Origin: Ananas comosus
Taxonomy: Eukaryota > Streptophyta > Magnoliopsida > Poales > Bromeliaceae
DNA: 64,000 nt
NCBI RefSeq assembly: GCF_001540865.1
Contig: NC_033625.1
Coordinates: forward strand, 7,725,677-7,789,676
Direction: 5' to 3'
A program made the position numbers and the translations under genes. Each line of letters starts with the position of its first letter. Position 1 is the first letter of the stretch. A model generated the notes under the pieces. The model searched no databases. It was not told where the DNA came from and saw nothing but the letters and a program-made list of their open reading frames with translations. Positions 55,601-64,000 of this stretch are shown here, piece after piece.

Positions 55601-58600
55601 CTGGTGTGTGTCTCAGCGCCTAGGCGCGAGGTGCTTACCTCAGCGCCTCAGCAAACCTAAGGCGCATCATGCTTGCTGAGGTGCACGCCTAGGCTCTGAG
55701 GAGCGCCTAGGCACGCGCCTCATTTTATTTAAGTTTTATAGCATTTTGGCTTCAGGTTATTAGGTTCTCGGGTTCTCAAATTTTATCATTATATTTTAGG
55801 CCATTAAGGAATTTAAAGAGACCCTAAAAGGAACCCCAAAAAGAACCCTAAAAGGATCCTATTCTCTCCCTCTCATGTTCTCCCATCTCAGATCGCTCTC
55901 TAACATTAACCAGCACCAGCGGCAAGGAACGACAAGCAGCAGGAAGCAGCGGCTACAAGCAACAGTGGTAGCAGCGGGAACAGGCAGTAACGGCGGCAAG
56001 CAGTAGCATGTGGCCTCTATACTCTAGATCTTCTATTTTGAACCTATATTTAGTTATTTTTTTATAGGATTTGATGTTTTGGTGAGGTTTTCTTCTTTTT
56101 TTTTTTCATTTTTTTTACTCTTTTTGTTTAGTTGCACATATGTAATTCCTTCTTTGTGTTGTTTGTTCGATTATTCTCTTAGATTTTCTTTTCAGACTCT
56201 TTGTGAATTTAATTTTTCTAATCTTAAAATTTTATTCTTAATTTGTTGTTCTCTAATTTTTATTGACTCCTTTTTTATGTAGAAGTTCAAATTAAGCTAT
56301 ACTTGTTAAGGATATTTTATTTTTATTATATGTGCGCCTCACCTTCTTGAGGTGCGCGTCTTGTGGTGCGCCTTGCGCCTAGGCTTCAGTAGGTCTTTGC
56401 ACCTCATTGTGCCTCGCGCCTTTTCAACCACTGCTGGACATAAAGTTGGCCAGTGTGGCTCTTATGTCTTGAAAACAGAATTTGTAAACAACAAAGGGCT
56501 GGGTATTGATGGGAAGCTAACGTGCAGTTGTAGAAAGACTTATAGCTAGCTACATCTTGAGGATTAAAAAATATAAAATACAACTAAGGCGAATAAAAAG
56601 AAAAAGAAAACATAGCACTTGTTCAACAAAGGAGATTCCAAATAGCAATTTTTGTCTTTTTACAGGTGCAATTACCTAAAACCTTAAAAAGACTAATTAT
56701 ATTTTGTTCCCAACGCGTTTATATCGAAGGATTTTTTGATTGATGGTATATGCATGCCATTCATGCCAAATTGTCTTGTAAGCATCCCAAGCACATGAAA
56801 TCCCCTATGAATACAAGAAGGGATGGCATTCCTTACTTCAACCCAAAAGTCCTTCACACAGCAATCATCAGAGTATGGAAGGCGATTGGCGATTTGGGTG
56901 GTATAGAATTTAGAAAAAAATTTCTCCACAACAATCATTGGAGGATGGAACACAATCCGACAATATAGGTGGTATAGATTTTAGAAAAGGTTTTCTTGGA
57001 GAAGCTACATTGCACAAAGACAAAGAGTATCAGTCTCTTGGCTCCTTGCAAGGGCAACCTCGCTTGGCCAAATTCTCAGCATAACTAGTTTTGTTGCACA
57101 CCGACCAAAGAAAGACTATGCACAGTAGTCTTCCATAGAATAAAAGCAAAATTGTCACGCACTCCATCGTTGATAAATTATAGATAGGTTGAGTAGGTAG
57201 AAAAGGAACCGTTGGGCGTTCACCTCTAAGTAATGTGATCTGAATAAGTTGTTTATTGTAAACTTTGAAGCTCAGAAGATAGATTCTACAATTCTATCAC
57301 TGTTGTTGTGAAATGAAACAATATTTATGAGAGGCTGGTCGTGAAGGACAACAGATTAGGGTATTGGTTGGCTAATGTGCCACAGTCAATCCAGGATGAA
57401 AAACAAAATGGATGAATGAGGCCATTTGTCATGTTGAAATGAGAAGAGGTGGCAAATCTGCAGACTGATGTCCAAATAGGTGAAACTCTACCTAATTTTG
57501 TTGATAGAATAAAACATGGAAGACGCCTTATATAATAGGGGCTAGAGATTAAATCTATTGTAGGTCCAAGTCGTCAAAAAAATTACACCACCACCTAAGG
57601 AGGGCTTTGTTTTGAACTTTAAAATTTTTAATTTCCAATTTGCCGAGAATTTGAGGCTTGTAAATATATTTCCATTTGGCTATGCAAAGCCAATTACTGA
57701 TGTTGGACTTGCCTTCCAAAAGAAAGATTGCCTAATGGCACCGATCATTTTAATCACCCATTTTGGTAGCTGAAAACTGACATGAAAAAGGTGGGAAGAG
57801 GTAAGAGTACAGAGTTGATGAGGAGTCTCTCTCCTATGGACAAAGAAGTCCCCTTCCAGCTGGCCAGCCTATGTTTGAATTGTATGATGAGCGAAAGGTA
57901 GTCTTGGCATGTTTGCCTGTGAGGTGACACTGAAAAATTTTGAATAATGGATGGGAAAAGATTCTGGTTGACAGCCAAAGACTTGCGCTAGCATCGGAAT
58001 ATTGTGTTCGTTGGAGCCTATTTAAAGGATGGCACATTTAATAAGTTAATTGTGAGTCCAATTGTTGAATAGAAAGTTAGTAGGTGTTTGATCACCACTA
58101 TTTGATTAGTGTCTGCATCCATGAGCAATACTGTATCATTAGCAAATTGATGGGAGTTGAGGGTGCAGTTAGACTTGCTAATAGCATTGAGGTAACTGCA
58201 GTCAGCGGCTTGAAACAAGAGTTTCTTAAGCACATCCACTGCAATAATGAACAGAAATGGAGATAGGGGGGTCTCCTCGGACACCATGCAAGTAATTATA
58301 GGTTTTTATAGGTTTTGCAAGTAATTAAAAAGTATGGCATAGATTGGAGTATGGACGTAATCCGAGAGGTCCGCCAATGGTCAAGTAGTTTCAAGAGGAA
58401 CCCAGGGTAAAATCAAATCTTGATCAAGACAACGTCTCTATTGGTTTTCAGGTCATTGTTGATGAGCTTATAAGCTGTAGCAAAAGCGTCCAATATAGAT
58501 TGCTTCTTGGTGAATGCAGATTGTGTGGTAGAAAGGAGATCCACAAGGAGACGCTGAAGATATTGGCATGACTTTTTTAAATAATCTTAGCAACATTGTT

Positions 58601-61600
58601 AAGAAGATAAATTGGATTATAGTCGTTGGCCAAGTAGGTATCAGAACATTTAGCTACAAGAGCAGTCCAGCTCATATTAATTGCCTTAGATTTTGCCGTA
58701 GTCAAAGTCAGGAAATAGAGCTAGATTCTCGTCCCTGAGCATGTTCCAATATCTTTGAAAGAATGCCTGTGGAATCCAGATCATTTGTCTACTGAATGGC
58801 GTCGTTTGTTATGTTGCTAATGCTATCATTGTTTTATTTTCTTTTTTCTCATTGAGCGGATTTTCATCTGAACCTTGAATGTCGGTGTAGCTCACTTGAT
58901 TTGTTACAAATATATCATACATTAACTAATAGTTATCTTCTTTTTGTAAGTATTCTGAAGGCTTTATTCTTATTCAAATATTTCTGAAGAATTTTAGTTT
59001 CAAAAAGGTCTATAGTTGGTCAGCTTTGTGGTCGAACTGCGCTACTTACTAAAAATAATTTATCGAATTTCATAATTTGCAGGAATGACATCAGGCATGT
59101 CCCTATCCACGAAATAACTTTCTCCTCCATTGACAAGCCCAAGGTGCTTTGTCAGGTACAAAGAAGAAACTTATATATAGATATGCATGGAATCGCTAAT
59201 TTGCAGATGCAAACTTGGGCTTCTAGTGTCCATAGAAACTGGTTTCTTATTTTTTTTTGTCAAATATCTTTTTCTGATTTATTTGGGTTACGTACATTTA
59301 AGTGATAATTGATCATTTACTTTCTTGACCTGATGTGATAATACATTATATTTCAGCTTTAACAGATATTTGACAACCAGATTGACATAACTACATGCTT
59401 TCCTATCTACATACTTTTTTATTTTTATATTTATACATGAGAGCAACATGCATCTTTTCTCTTCTTTCCTTCGTACACTTTTCATATGAAGTTTCATATC
59501 ATATGTGATGATTTTGCAGTTGTCTGCCGTGCTCTCTGATGTTGGCTTAAACATTCGTGAAGCTCATGTATTTTCAACATTGGATGGCTATTGCTTAGAT
59601 GTGTTTGTTGTTGATGGATGGTTTACAGAGGTAGGTTTCTTGACTTCAGTGAATAAACCTTTTGTGTTGCCAAGGAGGTATCGCTTAAGAATGTGGCTGA
59701 GTTTATTTTTATTTTTTTACCCTACTTTAGAGCTCTATTTATTGTCAATTCTCACTTAGATGATTTCCACTTCGGAATAGATTTATGATTTTGTAAGGTG
59801 GACGATTAGGTAAGAGATTAACAGAAAAGGTGTGTAATTTCAACGTATGTTGTATGCTGCATAACTTTTGAAAATTAAAACTCTTTCAAAAGAATAATCT
59901 ATGGAAACAAATGTATTTCTGTTGAATGTTGTTAAAATATAAAAATGTTTAAACATCGTTATCTAACAGCTTAAGCTTTTAGAGTACAACGGTTGTTTCA
60001 CATGGTATCAGAGCAGGAGGTCCTGAGTTCGAGTCACGCCAGGCTCCTAACATATTAATTTCCTCCCATTTAATTCAAGCCTACGTCATGGGCCGATTAA
60101 AAAGTCTCGAGCTCAGACGTGAGGGGGAGTGTTAAAATATAAAAATGTTTAAACACCGTTATCTAACAGCTTAAGCTTTTAGAGTACAACGGTTGTTTCA
60201 CATGGTATCAGAGCAGGAGGTCCTGAGTTCGAGTCACCAGGTTCCTAACATATTAATTTCCTCCCATTTAATTCAAGCCCACGTCATGGGCCGATTAAAA
60301 AGTCTCGAGCCCAGACGTGAGGAGGAGTGTTAAATATAAAAATGTTTAAACACCGTTCTCTAACAGCTTAAGCTTTTAGAGTACAACGGTTGTTTCACAT
60401 GGTATCAGAGCAGGAGGTCCTGAGTTCGAGTCACGCCAGGCTCCTAATATATTAATTTCCTCCCATTTAATTCAAGCCTACGTCATGGGCCGATTAAAAA
60501 GTCTCGAGCTCAGACGTGAGGGGGAGTGTTAAAATATAAAAATGTTTAAACACCGTTATCTAACAGCTTAAGCTTTTAGAGTACCACGGTTGTTTCACAA
60601 ATATAAATATTGAAAACACTGTTTTTTGGTAGCTTAAGTTATTGGAGAACAATGGTTGTTTGACATTCTTACAAATGTATTTCTATTGAATGTAAATATT
60701 GAAAACATTGTTCTCTGGTGGCTTAAGTTATTGGAGAACAACGGTTGTTTGACATTTTTTAACATGATATTAGAGTAGGAGGTTTTGTGTTCAAGTCCGG
60801 CTAGACTGCGAACATTATTTAATTTCCTCNGAGAACAATGGTTGTTTGACATTCTTACAAATGTATTTCTATTGAATGTAAATATTGAAAACATTGTTCT
60901 CTGGTGGCTTAAGTTATTGGAGAACAACGGTTGTTTGACATTTTTTAACATGATATTAGAGTAGGAGGTTTTGTGTTCAAGTCCGGCTAGACTGCGAACA
61001 TTATTTAATTTCCTCTCATTTAATTCAAGTCCACGTCTTGGGTCTCTCAAAATGTTTCGAGCCCATGTGAGGGAGAATGTTGAATATAAATATTTAAAAC
61101 AATGTTTCTCTAATAGCTTAAATTGTTGGAGAACAACGGTTGTTTCACATTCTTTAGCAAATTCCATTTTACAAAATTTTTCTGGTCTTTGTTAGAGAGG
61201 GAACCATTTCAGGAACAATGTGCTGCATTAGTAGACACCCCATGAAAATGAGAACCACTGGAGATTGGAAAACATTATTGCAGGGATTTTATAGTCTTGT
61301 TTATATTCCAATTCCCGCTAAACCCATTAATATGGCAGCAGAAGAATTACTGCTAGAATAGTCAATCTGAACTATATTCTTGATAATCTATAGTTTTGTG
61401 AGATTTTTGGAGAACAACTTTCAAATAAAGCAGTCAGAATATTGGGATTCACCTGGAATACAAAGTGAACAAAAACATGAACTGTATTATGCCCAGGTTT
61501 TCCTTAAACTAGGTCTGTCCATGCTGCGCAGATATAGGTTTGTGTGCTTATGTGCAACTTGTATTGTGGTCTGTTGCATTTATAGCATGCGAGGTGTAAT

Positions 61601-64000
61601 TTTGCATGCTATAGGACTTTGTCATTGATTCCTTAACCCATATGACCAAATAAAACTTTGTCGTTGTGGTTCAATGTATGATAAATGATGCAACCGCAGA
61701 GGCTTTAATAAACTATTAAGGAACCTTGTGATTCTATTTTCTTTATGGCAGGGATATTTTCCAAGCCAAAATGTTGCTGACTTTGCAATCATATGCTCAG
61801 GGGACAGATGATCTGCTCAAGGAGCTCAGGGAGGCGGCAACAAGAAATAATGTATGTTACTTTCTTCATCTGAATTCTGTAAGCTCTCCCAGATGTACCC
61901 TTTTCCTTTTCATTGGTTAGAAAGTTATTGTCTGCACCAGTGCACCATGCAAGCCATGCAGCATCCAGTGAGATGCCATTCCCCTCATTCCATACTTGAA
62001 TAGCTGCTGCCTAGGGAGTTGAAGTATATTCTTGATATACATATTACTTTTGAAGAATGAGTGGAATGGTTGGATTATGTGTTAGGTGGGACTAATCACA
62101 AATGGCATCTCACTGGGTGGAGCACAGCCAAAGTAAAGCAGGAGATGCAGGCAATAAATTTTCTGTTAATGGGCTGTTCTTTCTGTTCTTCTTGTGAAAT
62201 TATGGCTTCAAGGTTTCTTCCATTACAAGTTATGTAAAAAGTTCTGTTGTTTTATTACAGCATTTGTCGAGAGTAATCATCATCCATCTTTAGGAAAATC
62301 TTCTCTAGACCCCTGTTCCACTTTACAGTCAAAAGGAAAAAAGAAGAATCTGTTGTTCTTGTGAATTTATGGCTTCAAGGTTTCTATCCATTACAAGTTA
62401 TGGAAAAAGTTCTCTTGTTTTATTACAACAGCATTTGTTGAGAGTAATCACCATCTATCTTTAGGAAAATCTTCTCTAGACCCCTGTTCCACTTTACAGT
62501 CAAAATTTTACTTCCGATTAGCTTCTCCAACAAGCAATTGACTTCGTGGCCATCTTGTTCCGCCTAGTTCAGCATCTGTAAGTAGGGAGCTAGGCCTTCG
62601 TAAAAAATAAGTCACCTTCTCATCCAAGAGGTGAGCATATGTAAGCAACTTGTGAAGTGTGTGCTTTTGGAGTTTATGCTGTGACATGAGAGGAGTGTGG
62701 ATGGTACAAGAGATAAAAGTGAGGCCTAGTAGGTAATTGTGAGAGAAGTTTTGGGTTAGTAATTGGTGAGTTGTGTGGTGTGCAAGATAGGTTTATGTGA
62801 AATGTATGGAGTGTGCTGTGAGCAAAGTGTCCCTAAGTTTCTTTTGTAAGTTTTGTATTGATTAAACAAAAATATAGTGTGATCCCATTGCTTCCAATTC
62901 TTCTACATTTACAAATAGGCCCATTACATCGAATGATGCCATCAGGTTTCCATGCATCTGCAAAAGGATTTATTAACAATTTGAGTATTTTCTGTTTTAC
63001 ATGTAGGTTCTGTTGTCTGGCTCGCTGCATTCTTCAGCCTCAGGCAGAATACTTGAACTGCACCAAAGAGTTGCTGACACGGATATTGACACAAAGTTCT
63101 TGAAAATGGGAGAGAAGATTGCAGTTGGTTCTTGTGGAGACTTGTGAGTTGGGAATTATAGGATAGCTTGCTACTTCTATTTGATTTTTCTTTTTCAGGA
63201 AAGAAGTTTATTATTTTTCAGAAGCTCTATACTAGATAAAATTCATTCCAGCTTGTATGTACAGATTTCGTGGAACTTATCTCGGTCTGGATGTTGCAAT
63301 AAAAGTTCTTAGATCTGAGCGTCTAAGTGAAGCTTTACAAGTCGAGTTCGATCAAGAAGTGATGATTTTAAGGTAACATTTCACCATGTTAATCTTCTAG
63401 ATATTTTGTATTGCTTACATTTCTTACGTAGTATGAAAGTTGCTCCATCAGTTTTTAATGCCCTACACTTCTGTAACTATCCAAATTACTTTAATTGTGG
63501 CCTCAGGAAAGTAGATCATATTAATGTCGTTCGTTTCTATGGGGCATGTACAAAACCTCCAGATCTTTGCATCATAACAGGTAATTCTTAAAATTTCTCA
63601 TGACATTGATTAGATAGCTCATTTATCGCAAGCATTTCCTCTAGTATTTAACAGTTGTCCAGCAGAGCATTGTTTGCTAAGAACTATAATAACTAAACAA
63701 AGATCATATATACTGAAAAATAAAAGCAGCTATTCTAGTGAACAAAGTATCATTCAGTTTGACGGGCTGTCCCATTTCACTGATACAGAGTACAGACTCG
63801 GGTAAAAGCTTCCCATTTTTATGTCAAAGGCGTGTTGATGTTTGCTTATGTTGTGGAATAGCATATTAAATTTTTTTTCATATTATATTTTGCTCTGTGC
63901 TTAAAGAACTGTGCTGTCTTGATTTTTGATCCCTTTCAAATCAATGTTTGTTTTCATTCTTTGTTGGAATGTGGTTTGTGTCATTTTTCTTTCAGATAAT
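52607..64000 (+). CDS. ACT-domain Raf-like serine/threonine kinase (STY8/17/46 type), 3' truncated
   Basis: Exons: 52607-52800, 53587-53701, 54126-54174 (candidate), 54386-54493, 59083-59155, 59520-59630, 61801-61851, 63007-63143, 63265-63372, 63507-63580; the next acceptor may be at 63994-63995. All carry GT-AG borders. The N-terminus [13 protein letters not shown] leads to a conserved region ([51 protein letters not shown]). The ACT domain spans [16 protein letters not shown] and [20 protein letters not shown] to [12 protein letters not shown]. The kinase N-lobe has Gly-loop [20 protein letters not shown] lysine, helix-C glutamate in [11 protein letters not shown], and [14 protein letters not shown]. 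The catalytic loop lies beyond the window. In Arabidopsis, STY8/17/46 phosphorylate chloroplast transit peptides in the cytosol; that role is inferred here. Exons join in phase except between exon 2 (phase 0) and the candidate exon 3, which needs one more base. Introns hold many transposons, the largest being 4.6 kb. Confidence 0.85.
53225..53520. repeat. MITE-like repeat in intron 1
   Basis: Starts with caccccttaaattttc and has a mirrored ggggtctattttacat at its right. It has the style of 'monocot' gcccccctgaattt repeats. No clear target duplication. Confidence 0.35.
55581..56433. mobile_element. hAT-type transposon in kinase intron, 8-bp TSD
   Basis: Inverted ends cactatttgaaaaggcg and cgccttttcaaccactg. 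Perfect 8-bp target duplication ctggacat at 55573-55580 and 56434-56441. Subterminal regions are packed with gcgcctaggcg/gcgcctcag repeats. The middle has gene-like CAG/GCA-rich sequence (55910-56010) but no transposase. Confidence 0.85.
56690..58740 (-). pseudogene. LINE (L1-type) reverse-transcriptase relic in kinase intron
   Basis: Minus-strand fragments in order: [20 protein letters not shown] (about 58550-58490); [20 protein letters not shown] (58270-58200); [16 protein letters not shown] with the usual FADD/YADD changed to FAND (about 58150); [20 protein letters not shown] (57850); and a C-terminal segment (56953-56693). The order matches the L1 reverse transcriptase. It is broken by frameshifts and stops, and 5' truncated. 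Confidence 0.75.
59930..60599 (+). mobile_element. tandem array of very small LTR elements (four LTRs, three internal regions)
   Basis: LTRs of 72-73 bp at 59930-60002, 60130-60202, 60328-60399 and 60527-60599 (tgttaaaatataaaaatg...ggttgtttcaca) alternate with internal regions of 125-127 bp. Each internal region starts with tggtatcagagc, an exact initiator-Met primer-binding site, and ends with the purine tract gagggggag (gaggaggag in the second). A unit LTR-internal-LTR is about 273 bp. Flanking aatgt and aatat are near-matching target repeats. There is no coding capacity. It lies in the intron between 59630 and 61801. Confidence 0.85.
60600..61165 (+). mobile_element. older, diverged copies of the same small LTR element
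   Basis: LTR-like units (gcttaagttattggagaac, ggttgtttgaca) with a decayed primer site (tgatattagagtagg), purine tract (gagggagaa) and a final LTR at 61078-61149. The flank acaaatgtatttctattgaatgt matches the sequence left of the younger array, so the younger array probably inserted into this older one. Confidence 0.7.
60645..61015. repeat. 185-bp exact direct duplication across a single N
   Basis: 60645-60829 and 60831-61015 read the same, base for base by eye, and abut the N at 60830. An identical overlap on both sides of an N indicates unmerged contig ends rather than biology. Confidence 0.8.
61958..62120. repeat. small inverted-repeat MITE in kinase intron
   Basis: catccagtgagatgccatt on the left is inverted at the right (aatggcatctcactgggtgg). 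About 160 bp, non-coding. Confidence 0.6.
62188..62503. repeat. tandem duplication of about 165 bp in kinase intron
   Basis: cttgtgaaattatggcttcaagg-type sequence near 62192 recurs near 62357; both copies run through cttctctagacccctgttcc to acagtcaaaa. About 95% identical by eye. Confidence 0.8.

Noticed and set aside
60003..60030. Possible tRNA gene because of gttcgagtcacgcc.
   Set aside because: The B-box-like sequence follows a primer-binding site inside each small LTR element; no cloverleaf can be formed.
60634..61167. A 177-residue minus-strand frame with an internal repeat.
   Set aside because: It is an antisense reading of the small LTR elements, doubled by the assembly duplication at 60830.

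Overview
The window is 64 kb of repeat-dense plant nuclear DNA, most likely from a monocot. The evidence is two plant gene families with exons and GT-AG introns, plant LTR retrotransposons primed by initiator-Met tRNA (tggtatcagagc-type binding sites), tRNA-derived SINEs, hAT/Harbinger/Mutator-like elements, and a very GC-rich single-exon gene in an AT-rich background, a bimodal composition common in monocots. I cannot name the species.

Only two host genes are supported. (1) 27935-29341, + strand: an intact intronless F-box protein of the SKIP15 type, a predicted SCF ubiquitin-ligase substrate receptor. (2) From 52607 past the right edge, + strand: the 5' part of an ACT-domain Raf-like serine/threonine kinase of the STY8/STY17/STY46 group. 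At least ten exons are visible and the introns are filled with mobile elements.

Layout. 1-6.3 kb: gypsy and copia LTR pieces and small palindromic elements embedded in (TA)n arrays. 6.3-8.35 kb: two LTR pieces in inverted orientation meeting at a single N. 8.39-9.91 kb: a miniature LTR element with target duplication. 11.3-12.5 kb: a hAT element with an 8-bp duplication. 12.5-15.6 kb: a cluster of palindromic (TA)n-associated elements. 19.96-27.7 kb: a foldback element whose arms are tandem repeats, split by a solo LTR and a truncated gypsy element; it ends about 220 bp before the F-box ATG. 36-40 kb: a second (TA)n-element cluster containing a 501-base gap. 40.8-42.2 kb: a terminal-inverted-repeat element carrying EXO70-like and LEA2-like gene fragments. 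46-48 kb: a tiny LTR element split by a solo LTR, both with target duplications. 48-52 kb: MITEs and a SINE pair. 52.3 kb to the end: the kinase gene, with a hAT element, an L1 relic and a tandem array of about 270-bp LTR elements in its introns.

The two genes show no functional link; most of the biology here is mobile-element biology. The best candidate for something undescribed is the superfamily of palindromic elements in (TA)n arrays, each bearing near-perfect subterminal hairpins whose core sequence differs between copies. Six isolated single-N positions occur; at least three (7344, 13242, 60830) look like assembly joins and bear on how nearby structures should be read. All repeat and family calls are by eye; no search was run.
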